A DNA stretch of 64,000 nt, taken from NCBI GenBank assembly GCA_965248675.1, contig CBDFJZ010000008.1, forward strand, positions 744,001 to 808,000, given 5' to 3'. Shown here one piece after another: positions 8,866-17,364 of this stretch. Every line of letters begins with the position of its first letter. Position 1 is the stretch's first letter. Both the position numbers and the translations under genes were made by a program. The notes below the pieces were generated by a model. It was given only the letters and a program-made list of their open reading frames with translations. It made no database searches and was not told the origin of the DNA. The DNA comes from UBA6627 sp965248675. Lineage in GTDB: Bacteria > Chloroflexota > Dehalococcoidia > UBA2979.

Positions 8866-10563
8866 CTACGGGCGCATGCCGACTCGGATCTTCGGGCCAA
8901 GCTGGGTCGCGTTGACGGGGTGGGTCATCCGTAGGTAGTCGATGATCGCCGGACGCGTGTCGCGCGGATCGATCACCTCCAGCGGCGTGGCCAGGCCCGG
9001 CTGTCGTAGCACCGAGGCGGCCTTGATGAAGCGCTCCTCGATCTGGTTGCGGAGCGCGATCGGATCCTCGGCCGCCTCGATCTCGCGCCGGAACGCAGCC
9101 TGGACGCCGCCCTCCGCCACCAGCGACCCCGACTCGCCCGAGGGCCACGCGTAGCGGACACCCATGCCGTTCTGCTTCGCCGTGCCGCCGGCGACGCCGT
9201 AGAGGCGCCGCGTCACGATCGTGATGTAGGGAATGGTCGCCTCGGTGACGGCGGCCATCGCGTGGTTCGAGAAGCGGATGATCCCGTGCTTCTCGGACTC
9301 GAGTCCGATCATGAAGCCGGGGACATCGCAGAAGAAGACGATCGGCAGGTGGAACGTGTTCGCGAAGTCCACGAATCGCTCGAACTTGATGCAGGCGTCG
9401 GGGGTCATCGCGCCGCCGTAGTAGCGGCAGTCGTTCGCCATTACCGCGACGGGGAAGCCGTCGATGCGTGCCAGCATCGTCACGAGCGCCCGCCCGTAGA
9501 GCCTCGAGATCTCGAACGTCGAGTCCTGGTCAACGATCTTCTCGATCAGCTTGTAGACGTCGTAGACGACGTGCCGGTTGCGGGGGATGAACGACAGCAA
9601 CTCCTCGTCGCGGCGGTTCGGATCGTCCTCGGGCTCGACGCGGGGCGGTAGCTGCCAGACGTTCGAGGGGAGGTAGGAGAGGAAGCGCCGGATCTGGCTG
9701 AAGGCGTCCAGCTCGTCCTCCGCGACGTTGTTGATCGTGCCGGCCGTCTGGACCTGGACCTGGTAGTCGCCGAGCTCCTGCTTCGTCATGTCGATGCCGA
9801 ACGCCTGCTTCACCATCGGCGGCCCGCCGACGAACGTGTCGCTGTTCTTGGTCATGACGCTGAAGTGAGCGTTGCCCGCGGCCACCGCCGGGGCGCCCGC
9901 CACGGTGCCGAGGACCGCAGAGACGACCGGCACCTGCGCGAGCAGGTTCCCCCGCCCGAGGCTGGCCAGCAGGAGGTTGTGCGATGCGGGCGCCGCGGTC
10001 GAGGCGTCGAAGTAGTGCGGCACGTCGAAGCTGCCGGGGACACCCGACGGCTTCAGTTCGAGATTGTCCGGCGGCGGGTCGTCGATGCTGTGGTGGACGA
10101 TCGACGGCGCGGTGCCGATCGGGTTCTCCATGTCGTAGTTGCGGACGCTGCCGCCGGCGGAGTCGAGCAGCCGGATGATCGGCACCCCCAGGTCGGAGAC
10201 GAACGAGGTGATCTCGCGACCCTTACCGGCGATGCCGGCGGCGCTGACGCTGGCATCGCCCGCCCCGCCGCGAATCGTGAAGTCGCCACCCTGGACGACC
10301 ACCTTGCGGCCATCGATCAGCCCGAAACCACGAACGGACGCGTCCGGGCGGAAGGTCAACAGCTCATCGTTCTCGTCGTAGCTGGCGATGCCCAGCATCG
10401 TGCCCACTTCCTGGAACGAGTCCGGGTCGAGCAGTACGTCGAGGCGCTCCCTGACCGTGAGGCGGCCCTGTGCGTGCTGGCGCTCGATCCCTTCGGCACC
10501 GCCCATGCGCTTCGCCAGCGCGCGCTTCTGCGCCAACTCTTCGAGCTCAGGCTCCCAGGTCAT
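8866..10563 (-). CDS. Stand-alone acyl-CoA carboxyltransferase, 565 aa
   Basis: Paralogue of the product of 4523-6205, aligning over its whole length: start MTWEPELEELAQKRALAKRM, middle LIRLLDSAGGSVRNYD, end THPVNATQLGPKIRVGMRP. The acyl-CoA and biotin halves of the carboxyltransferase fold are both present (GGDFTIRGGAG near the N-terminus; YGVAGGTAKQNGMG and YAWPSGESGS near the C-terminus). Start ATG 10563 has GGGGAGC upstream. It is followed on the same strand by the split CoA transferase pair and preceded by a double-domain CoA transferase, so it sits in a CoA transferase/carboxyltransferase module. Whether it carboxylates or decarboxylates is not visible. Confidence 0.93.
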   Translation of the reverse strand: MTWEPELEELAQKRALAKRMGGAEGIERQHAQGRLTVRERLDVLLDPDSFQEVGTMLGIASYDENDELLTFRPDASVRGFGLIDGRKVVVQGGDFTIRGGAGDASVSAAGIAGKGREITSFVSDLGVPIIRLLDSAGGSVRNYDMENPIGTAPSIVHHSIDDPPPDNLELKPSGVPGSFDVPHYFDASTAAPASHNLLLASLGRGNLLAQVPVVSAVLGTVAGAPAVAAGNAHFSVMTKNSDTFVGGPPMVKQAFGIDMTKQELGDYQVQVQTAGTINNVAEDELDAFSQIRRFLSYLPSNVWQLPPRVEPEDDPNRRDEELLSFIPRNRHVVYDVYKLIEKIVDQDSTFEISRLYGRALVTMLARIDGFPVAVMANDCRYYGGAMTPDACIKFERFVDFANTFHLPIVFFCDVPGFMIGLESEKHGIIRFSNHAMAAVTEATIPYITIVTRRLYGVAGGTAKQNGMGVRYAWPSGESGSLVAEGGVQAAFRREIEAAEDPIALRNQIEERFIKAASVLRQPGLATPLEVIDPRDTRPAIIDYLRMTHPVNATQLGPKIRVGMRP

Positions 10564-10658
10564 CGTCGTGCTCCCCGCTTCGATTGCTGCGCACTCACCT
10601 CTGAAACGGCCGTGCCGACCGGTGCCAGGCTGACCGCTCCCCCGGGTGAAGCGTACAC

Positions 10659-10674
10659 CGCACCACGAGGTGCG
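10659..10674. terminator. Short hairpin between CoA transferase and carboxyltransferase genes
   Basis: CGCACC and GGTGCG form a six-base stem around ACGA, just downstream of the 10717 stop on the minus strand. A -10-like TACGCT (minus, 10655-10650) follows. It may partly terminate or separate transcription; no T-run. Confidence 0.3.
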
Positions 10675-10716
10675 TTGCCGGCTGTCGCGGCCGGGGTGGC
10701 GCGCTCGATCCGATCG

Positions 10717-13137
10717 CTAGAAGATCGCCCCGTCGACCACGAGCGCGTCGAACTCCTCCTGCGAGCGTCCGAGGATCTCGCGCACGACGTACTCGGAGTG
10801 CTCGCCGCGCATGGGGGCGCGCGTCAGCTCGCGCTCGTGGCCGGAGATCCAGATCGGGTCACGGTCGATCACGATCTCGAGATCGGGTTCACTGGGCTGG
10901 CGGATGCGCTGGTAGTGCTCCGCCATCACCGGATCGCGTTCGAGCATGTCGCGCAGGTCCTCGACCGGCGCGGCGGCGATGCCGGCGGCCTGCAGTCTCG
11001 CCGCCAGCTCCCAGCGGTCCTGCGGCGTGGTCCAGGCCTCGACGAGCGCCTCGAGTGCGTCCTCGTTCGCCTTGCGGTCCTCGTGCGTCGCGAAGCGCGC
11101 GTCGGCCCCGAGGCCTGGCGTGCCGATCAACTCGGCGAGGCGCCGCCACTGCGCATCGTCCTCGACGGCGATCGCGCACCACTCGTCGTCGCCGCTGGTG
11201 GGGAAGACGCCGTGGGGTGCGTAGTTGGCGTGGCGGTTTCCCGGCCGCGGGGGCTGCTGCCCGGTGCGGGCGTATTGCATCCAGTCCGGGCCGAGCAGCG
11301 AGATGGTGGCGGAGAGCTGGGAGAGATCGATCTCACAGCCCTCCCCGGTGCGCTCGCGGCGATAGAGGGCGGCCAGCACCTGCGTCACTATGAGTAGCGG
11401 CGAGGTGAAGTCCGGGTAGGCGATGCCGATGCTCCGCGGCGGCCGGCCTTCGAAGCCCATCAGGTAGTTCAGCCCCGAGGCCGCGAGCAGGTGGGGGCCG
11501 AGGGTACGGCGATCGGACCATGGTCCCGTGCCCCCGAGCCCCGGCATGTGCGCCACAACGATCGCGGGGTTGACCTCGCGCAGCCGCGCGTAGGGGAAGC
11601 CCATGCGCGCGAGCGCGCCGGCGCTGAAGTTGTCCACGACGACGTCGGACGCCGCGACCAGCTCCAGCAGCAGCGAGCGCCCCTGCTCGGTCGTCAGGTC
11701 CAGCAGCAGCGAGCGCTTACCGGTGTTGGCGTCGTTCACCATGTCGGGCAGATCGGGGTTGAGGGGGAGGCCGGGCACCAACTGATTGCGTAGCGAGTCG
11801 GGCCGGGCCTGCGACTCGACCTTGATCACCTCAGCGCCGAAGTTCGCCAGCGTGCGCGTGCCCAGCGGCCCGGCGAGCACCCAGCAGAAGTCGATGACAC
11901 GGATGCCGGCCAGCGGCTTCGCCTCGGGGTGCCGCTCCGCCGATCTCGGCGGCGGCTCCGGCGGGGGCGAACGCACATCGAGCAGCGACTGGTCCGCGCC
12001 GAGGTCCGGTGCGGGTGCGGGCAAGGCGCCCCGTGCGAGCCCGTCAACCGGACTGCGCACGAAGCTCAGATCGAGGTCCAGCGCCTCGTGGCGGACCGGG
12101 CGGAACTGCTCGTTCTCGAGGTAGTGATCGGTGGTGGCGATCTCCGCGAAGTCCATGATCGGCATCGCGGTCCCACCGAGGCCCCAGATCTGCTCGAGGT
12201 ACTCGTCGCGAGGCGTCCGCGCGGCGAGGTCCCGCGCCGCCTCGTGCAGCGGGTTCTCATGGAACCGCCATTGCGGGCGTTCGTTGGGGCTAGGGCGCCA
12301 GGTGTCGGGGTCCAGCTCGTGCTCGACCCCGGCCGCGTCCAGCAGCGCGACGAACTCGCGGAGGCGCCGCGCCGGTGCGCCCGCGATCGCCCAGCCGCCA
12401 TCGGCGCAACGCAACAACGCGCTCATAGCGGGACGTCGAGGCACCTCGGCGCGCCAGGTCCAGGTATTGGGGTTCGATGTCTGGAGCACCGCGAAGGCGA
12501 TCGCCTCCTGGAGCGAGACCCCGACTCGAGGCGCCGGCTCGCCGTTGCCGCGGGCGCCTGCGACGAGCGCGATTGCCGCTCCAGCCGCGGCCGCCAGGCT
12601 CGCCATCGTGTAGCCGGGATTCGCCGGCCCTCGCGTCGGCGGATCGGTGGCCTCGCCGGAGATGGCGAGGAGACCGCCCGCGGCGGCGGCGACCAGATCG
12701 CTCGAGCGCCAGGCCGCACGCTCGCCCGCGTTCGGACCGAACGGCGTGATCGCGACCCGAATCAAGTCCGGGTTCACTTCGACCAATCGATCGGCCAGGC
12801 TGGTGGGTTCTTGCTCACCGGTGGCCGGCGTTTCGACGAGCAGCTGTGCCGACATCGCGAGTGGACGCAGCGCGTCGAGGGCGACGCCCTCGTCGAGGAC
12901 GATCGACCGCTTGCCGGCGTCGAAGTAGAGGTGCCGGTAGCCCCGATTTTCGCCTGGACGATCGTCGAGGAACGGCGCGAGCCGGCGCACCGGCGAGCCC
13001 CCGGGCGGCTCGAGCATCACCACCTCGGCGCCGAGATCGGCGAGGATCCGGGCGGCGAGCGCGCCAGCCTCGCCTGCCAGATCGAGAGCGCGTACGCCCT
13101 CGAGCGGTGGGGGAATGGGGGTGGGAGGGCTGGGCAC
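10717..13137 (-). CDS. Tandem double-domain class III CoA transferase (806 aa)
   Basis: Two CaiB/BaiF domains in one chain. Residues 1-400 begin LEGVRALDLAGEAGALAARI and end in a Pro-rich linker. Residues 410-806 begin LAGIRVIDFCWVLAGPLGTR and end APMRGEHSEYVV. The C-terminal domain has the catalytic aspartate (D576 in IAYPDFTSP). The N-terminal domain has Tyr at that place (Y176 in PGYTMASL), so only one active site is expected. Class III enzymes work as interlocked homodimers, so fusion would hold two unequal halves together. Start is GTG 13137 with GGAG upstream. It is first in a minus-strand run with the carboxyltransferase and the split pair. A single-domain enzyme is about 400 residues. 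Confidence 0.92.
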   Translation of the reverse strand: MPSPPTPIPPPLEGVRALDLAGEAGALAARILADLGAEVVMLEPPGGSPVRRLAPFLDDRPGENRGYRHLYFDAGKRSIVLDEGVALDALRPLAMSAQLLVETPATGEQEPTSLADRLVEVNPDLIRVAITPFGPNAGERAAWRSSDLVAAAAGGLLAISGEATDPPTRGPANPGYTMASLAAAAGAAIALVAGARGNGEPAPRVGVSLQEAIAFAVLQTSNPNTWTWRAEVPRRPAMSALLRCADGGWAIAGAPARRLREFVALLDAAGVEHELDPDTWRPSPNERPQWRFHENPLHEAARDLAARTPRDEYLEQIWGLGGTAMPIMDFAEIATTDHYLENEQFRPVRHEALDLDLSFVRSPVDGLARGALPAPAPDLGADQSLLDVRSPPPEPPPRSAERHPEAKPLAGIRVIDFCWVLAGPLGTRTLANFGAEVIKVESQARPDSLRNQLVPGLPLNPDLPDMVNDANTGKRSLLLDLTTEQGRSLLLELVAASDVVVDNFSAGALARMGFPYARLREVNPAIVVAHMPGLGGTGPWSDRRTLGPHLLAASGLNYLMGFEGRPPRSIGIAYPDFTSPLLIVTQVLAALYRRERTGEGCEIDLSQLSATISLLGPDWMQYARTGQQPPRPGNRHANYAPHGVFPTSGDDEWCAIAVEDDAQWRRLAELIGTPGLGADARFATHEDRKANEDALEALVEAWTTPQDRWELAARLQAAGIAAAPVEDLRDMLERDPVMAEHYQRIRQPSEPDLEIVIDRDPIWISGHERELTRAPMRGEHSEYVVREILGRSQEEFDALVVDGAIF

Positions 13138-13165
13138 GGCAGCTCCGAGGCGTTCAGCGCGGCGG

Positions 13166-13171
13166 ATGCTA
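13166..13171 (-). promoter_or_regulatory. Candidate -10 element TAGCAT for the 13137 gene
   Basis: Minus-strand TAGCATCCGCC, 29-34 bases before GTG 13137. Same TAG(N)AT plus CCGC pattern as several other starts in the window. Confidence 0.45.
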
Positions 13172-13369
13172 GCAGACGGATGATGCGATCAGGAGAGCTG
13201 GACGAGGCGCGATCGGGTCGTCGGGGAACGTTTATCGCGCGATGGACCTCATGTGGACGGGCCGAGCGGGCGAGGCAACAGCCGTTCACGATCGTCGGAG
13301 GGTTGCCAAACGCATCCGCCGGTCGTTTTCGGCCGTAGTTGAACTCAGGGGGATCGCAATGCCGTCAGC

Positions 13370-13397
13370 TTGACAAACGTGATAGTGATGCTAAAAA
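13370..13397 (+). promoter_or_regulatory. Sigma70-like promoter of the ABC operon
   Basis: Perfect -35 TTGACA (13370-13375), 16-base spacer, and -10 TAAAAA (13392-13397) preceded by TGC, an extended -10 feature. It lies about 85 bases before the lipoprotein ATG in unusually AT-rich sequence. It is the only near-consensus -35 seen in the window. Confidence 0.55.
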
Positions 13398-13482
13398 CCT
13401 CGGAGAATCACGATCGTTGTCTGGATGCCCTGACCGTACGTTGGCTTCTATTCGCCGCGTGCTCAGGTCACCGGGGGGAATC

Positions 13483-15282
13483 ATGTCAGAGTACGAGAAC
13501 TACTGGACGCGACGGGTCAGCCGGCGGACGGCGCTCCGAGGGGCTGCGTTCGGTACGGCAGGCCTCGCAGGCGCCGCACTGATCGGATGCGGTGAAGACG
13601 AACCCGACGCGACGGCCGAACCGACTACGGCGCCGCCCGCGGGTGGCGGTGGCGGTACACAAGCAACCGCGACCGCTCAGGCAACGACCGCTCCACCACC
13701 GTCGACAGCCGGCGAGATCGACACCGAGGCCACGCTCACGGTCGGCTACGGGTCGTTCGCCTCGTCGCTCGACACCCAAACAGCCGCCGGCTCCGGTGGC
13801 CAAGCTGCGAGCAACAGCTACCACTTCGGGGGGCTGCTCGCTACCAAGAAGGACAGCAGCGCCGGACAGGGCGGCATAGCGGACTTCGAATGGAGGGAGG
13901 ACAACTTTGTGCTCCGTTTCAAGATCAAGCCGGGCGTCAAGTTCCACAACGGCGCGGACTTCAACGCTGAGCAGCTGAAGTTCAACTACGACCGAGGGCT
14001 GGGCCGCGCCGAGTACAATCCGGACTTCGTCGGGTCGCAGTCGAGGCGGCAGCAGTGGATCGGCGAGATCACGATTGTGGACGACCTGACGGTCGACGTC
14101 AGGATGGCGGACCAGCCGTTCCGCAACGCCCCGCAGGAGTCCAGCGTCCCACCGGTAGAGATGGACTACATCCGGTCGGAGGGCGACGCGGCCCAGGCCC
14201 AGCATCCGATCAGCACCGGCCCGATGATCTTCGAATCCTGGATCCCGGACTCGGAGATCGTGAGCGTCAGGAACGAGGACTTCCCCTTCCCGCGCGACGA
14301 CGCAGCCACCACTAACAAAACGAAGCCGTGGATTAAGCGGCTCGTGGGCAAGTTCATCCCCGAGGAGCAGGCGCGGTTCGCGGCCCTGGAGGCCGGCGAG
14401 GTCGACATCGTCAATCGCGTCGGGCCGGACCTGTCCCTTGCCTTCAAGGATCGCGAGGGCTTCAAGTTCCTCGCCCTGCCCGACCAACGCGTCATGTCGA
14501 TCGAGCTGCCGATCAACGCGGATGTCGACCCGATCTCCGGCGGCCCGAACCCGTGGCGCGACATTCGCGTGCGCCAGGCGGCCAACTACGCGATCGACAC
14601 CGATTCGATCATCAACAACCTGTTGACGGGCAACGAGGAGCGGGCCTACTCGCCGTTCCCGCGCGGTGGCTACCCGCTGCCGCTCGGCAACCTCGAGCAG
14701 CCGTATTACTACGACCCGGAGCGGGCGAGGGCGCTACTCGAAGATGCAGGGCAGGTCGGCTTCCAGTTCGAGATCCTGCTGCCACAGGGGCTCTGGACCG
14801 CCGACCGGCTGTGGATGCCCGCTGTCCAGAAGATGCTGAATGACGTCGGGTTCGTGGTCACCGTGAAGTACACGCCGCTCTCGGAGGCGCTGGCGCAGCA
14901 ACGCAGCCGCGCTCACAAGGGACCGTATATCTTCAACCAGGGCTCGACCAAAAATGGCGCCGCTTTCAAGAGCGCCGACACCGCGTACGGCCTGATCGCC
15001 ACGAAGGGCGCTGCCTACTCGCACACGGACGAAGGCGACAACTTCCTTCCGGAGTACGTTGAGTTCCACGACCTCGTGGACGCGGCGAGGAGGGAGTTCG
15101 ACGAGAAGCCGTGGCGCGACCTCTTCTGGGAGGCAGCCGTGGTTCACTACCAGAACGCCTTCAACGTCCCGATGTTCCACCTGTCACACCTCTACGTGAT
15201 GAGGGACAACATCGAGTACACGGAGTTCTTCGAGCAACCGGCGAGCATGAACTTCATGAACGCGAGGAAGCTGCTCACGTAG
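13483..15282 (+). CDS. ABC transporter substrate-binding lipoprotein (peptide/nickel family, SBP family 5)
   Basis: Extracytoplasmic binding protein of a Dpp/Opp-type importer, 599 residues. The N-terminus has a Tat-like motif (SRRTALRG), a hydrophobic stretch and lipobox ALIGC with acceptor Cys36, followed by a Thr/Ala/Pro/Gly-rich linker to about residue 85. The mature part has family 5 features: LRFKIKPGVKFHNGADF near residue 145, STGPMIFESW, and VRQAANYAIDTDSIINNLL. ATG 13483 is preceded by GGGGGGA; an upstream in-frame extension has no ribosome site and would bury the signal peptide. Two permease genes follow. The ligand is unknown; given the CoA-activating genes around it, an organic acid or amide-linked compound is possible. 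Confidence 0.9.
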   Translation: MSEYENYWTRRVSRRTALRGAAFGTAGLAGAALIGCGEDEPDATAEPTTAPPAGGGGGTQATATAQATTAPPPSTAGEIDTEATLTVGYGSFASSLDTQTAAGSGGQAASNSYHFGGLLATKKDSSAGQGGIADFEWREDNFVLRFKIKPGVKFHNGADFNAEQLKFNYDRGLGRAEYNPDFVGSQSRRQQWIGEITIVDDLTVDVRMADQPFRNAPQESSVPPVEMDYIRSEGDAAQAQHPISTGPMIFESWIPDSEIVSVRNEDFPFPRDDAATTNKTKPWIKRLVGKFIPEEQARFAALEAGEVDIVNRVGPDLSLAFKDREGFKFLALPDQRVMSIELPINADVDPISGGPNPWRDIRVRQAANYAIDTDSIINNLLTGNEERAYSPFPRGGYPLPLGNLEQPYYYDPERARALLEDAGQVGFQFEILLPQGLWTADRLWMPAVQKMLNDVGFVVTVKYTPLSEALAQQRSRAHKGPYIFNQGSTKNGAAFKSADTAYGLIATKGAAYSHTDEGDNFLPEYVEFHDLVDAARREFDEKPWRDLFWEAAVVHYQNAFNVPMFHLSHLYVMRDNIEYTEFFEQPASMNFMNARKLLT

Positions 15283-15299
15283 GGCTCGCCTGGCCCGCT

Positions 15300-15335
15300 C
15301 TCCACGCCCCGACGCGCTCTCGTCGAGGCGTGGAG
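15300..15335 (+). terminator. Strong hairpin between binding-protein and permease genes
   Basis: CTCCACGCC pairs with GGCGTGGAG (9 bp); after one C/A mismatch, CGACG pairs with CGTCG (5 bp) around a 6-base loop. It begins 18 bases after the lipoprotein stop and lacks a T-run. Such hairpins often sit after binding-protein genes, where they stabilise the upstream mRNA or cut transcription into the permeases. Confidence 0.55.
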
Positions 15336-15426
15336 TTGGGCTCTGCGACGAGGCGATCGCGCAGCCCGCGGAGGGGCATCCGTCGGCCGAAGGGTGCGTC
15401 TGGAGCATTGGGCGCGTGAACCTGCA

Positions 15427-16362
15427 ATGACAAGCGAGCTCTGGTCGGCGATCATCCTTCGCGTGATCCGCGCGGTCGCGACGATTTTCGCGGTCGTCAC
15501 GATCGTGTTCTTCCTGAGCCGGGCGATCGGGGACCCGGTCACCTACTACGCCCCGATCGACGCCTCACAGGAGGAGATCGATTTCCTGAAGGAGAAGTTG
15601 GGGTTCAACGAGCCCCTCGGCTTCCAATACACCAACTTCTTGATCGATGCCACTCGACTCGACTTCGGGACGTCGTTCCGCGCCAGCCGCCCCGCGTGGG
15701 ACGTCGTGCGCGAGCGGATTATGGCGACGGTCCACCTGGGTATTACCGCGATGGCGCTCGGATTTAGCATCGGCATCCCACTGGGGGTGATCGCCGCGAT
15801 CAAGCGGGGCGGGCTGATCGACTTCGTGAGCCGGGTGCTGGCGCTGCTCGGGCAGGCGGTGCCCAACTTCTGGCTGGGGCTGATCCTGATCCTGTTCGTG
15901 GCGGTGCAGTTCGGCTGGCTCCCGACCGGAGGACGGTCCAACTGGCAGAGCATCATCTTGCCGGCGATCACGCTTGGGACGGCCCCGGCCGCCGCGACCA
16001 TGCGCTTCACGCGGTCGGCGATGCTCGAAGTGCTCTCGCAGGATTACATGCGCACCGCTCGGGCGAAGGGTCTGAGCGAACGTACCGTCATTGTCCGGCA
16101 CGCGCTGCGAAACTCGCTCTTACCGATCGTGACGCTATTCGGCCTGCAAGTTGGAGGCATTCTCGAGGGATCGATCATCGTGGAGACGGTATTCGCCTGG
16201 CCGGGAGCCGGGCGCCTGATCATCCAGTCCATTGTCGGTTCGGACTATACCGTCGTACAGGCCGCCGTCTTGTTGACCACGGCCGCGATCGTGCTGGCGA
16301 ACCTGCTCGTTGATATCTCATACATGTTTCTCGACCCCAGAATCAGAACGGGAGCCGTTTGA
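15427..16362 (+). CDS. ABC transporter permease, DppB type
   Basis: Inner-membrane channel subunit of the importer, 311 residues with about six hydrophobic segments, starting with the N-terminal helix ILRVIRAVATIFAVVTIVFF. The EAA loop that docks onto an ATPase is visible (RTARAKGLSERTVIVRHALR), as is the family motif GxTYYAP-type turn after helix 1. ATG 15427 is chosen over an upstream GTG at 15394 because it starts at the conserved N-terminus; the ribosome site is weak. Its TGA overlaps the TTG start of the second permease. Confidence 0.9.
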   Translation: MTSELWSAIILRVIRAVATIFAVVTIVFFLSRAIGDPVTYYAPIDASQEEIDFLKEKLGFNEPLGFQYTNFLIDATRLDFGTSFRASRPAWDVVRERIMATVHLGITAMALGFSIGIPLGVIAAIKRGGLIDFVSRVLALLGQAVPNFWLGLILILFVAVQFGWLPTGGRSNWQSIILPAITLGTAPAAATMRFTRSAMLEVLSQDYMRTARAKGLSERTVIVRHALRNSLLPIVTLFGLQVGGILEGSIIVETVFAWPGAGRLIIQSIVGSDYTVVQAAVLLTTAAIVLANLLVDISYMFLDPRIRTGAV

Positions 16363-17267
16363 CTACCCCATCCGCCACGACGGTAGGGAGCGTCGTTGGG
16401 CCGCGCGCAAAGCGCTTGCGTCGGCTCTGGCACGTGCATTCGCCGATTGCGCTGGCGCTCCCCGTCAGCGTGATCGTGATCTTCGTCGTGGCGGGCGTGT
16501 TCGGCCCGTTGCTGGCGCCTCAGGATCCGACCGACATCGATCTGGTGAACCGGCTGACGCCTCCGGCGTGGCAAGCCGAAGGGAGCTGGGCGCATCCGCT
16601 GGGCACCGATGACCTCGGGCGCGACGAGTTGAGCCGGCTACTCCACGGCGCGCGGCTCTCGCTGTTCACCGTGCTCGTGATCATTCCGCTGTCCACCGGA
16701 TTCGGCAGCCTGGCGGGTCTGGTGGCTGCATGGTTCGGCGGGTGGACCAGCCGGCTGCTGATGGCGGCCGTCGATCTGCAGCTGGCGATCCCGGGCCTGA
16801 TCCTGGCCGTGCTGCTCGCTACGCTCTTCGGACCGAGTTTGCGCAACGTCGTGATCGTGCTCGTGATCTTCCTCTGGGCCTCGAAGGCCCGCATCGTTCG
16901 CAGCGAGGCACTGGCGCTGGCGGAGACAGACTTCGTGACTGCCGCGCGGACGATCGGCGCCGGCAACCTGCGGATCATGTTCCGCCACATCTTGCCCAAC
17001 CTGCTGAATACGATCGTCATCCTGGCCACGCTGAACGTGGCGACCGTGATCATCGCGGAGGCCGGGCTCAGCTTCCTCGGCGTTGGCGTCTCGCAGGAGA
17101 CGATCTCCTGGGGCAAGATGATCTCGGAGGGACGCGGCGTGTTGAGCATCGCCTGGTGGCTCGTGACGATCCCGGGCATCGCGATCATCCTCGTCGCGCT
17201 CGCCGGTAACCTCTTCGGCGACTGGCTGCGCGACGCACTGGACCCGCGACTGCGGCACGCGAGGTGA
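16359..17267 (+). CDS. ABC transporter permease, DppC type
   Basis: Second permease, 302 residues. A cytoplasmic N-tail leads to helix 1 (IALALPVSVIVIFVVAGVFG), then the family motif HPLGTDDLGRDELSRLLHGA before the core helices. The EAA loop reads AARTIGAGNLRIMFRHILPN. TTG 16359 overlaps the preceding stop (TTGA) and has GGGAG five bases upstream, so translation is probably coupled. No ATP-binding subunit gene follows; the next gene is a CoA transferase, so the ATPases must come from elsewhere. Confidence 0.9.
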   Translation: MTTPSATTVGSVVGPRAKRLRRLWHVHSPIALALPVSVIVIFVVAGVFGPLLAPQDPTDIDLVNRLTPPAWQAEGSWAHPLGTDDLGRDELSRLLHGARLSLFTVLVIIPLSTGFGSLAGLVAAWFGGWTSRLLMAAVDLQLAIPGLILAVLLATLFGPSLRNVVIVLVIFLWASKARIVRSEALALAETDFVTAARTIGAGNLRIMFRHILPNLLNTIVILATLNVATVIIAEAGLSFLGVGVSQETISWGKMISEGRGVLSIAWWLVTIPGIAIILVALAGNLFGDWLRDALDPRLRHAR

Positions 17268-17364
17268 GCACGGAACCCAGGCCGGCCGCGAACTCGCGAT
17301 CGAGACGCCCCGACGGGACCGTCGCGACCGGGCCGGACGCGAGATCATCGACGCGCCCTGAGGG

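Larger units (their letters stand above)
13138..13482. other. Divergent intergenic region between CoA transferase and ABC operon
   Basis: 345 bases without a gene of their own, between divergent starts at 13137 (minus) and 13483 (plus). The right half is clearly more AT-rich than the coding DNA around it and holds a sigma70-like promoter (13370-13397). The left end holds a -10 candidate for the minus gene. Short frames inside it lack coding bias. Confidence 0.6.
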
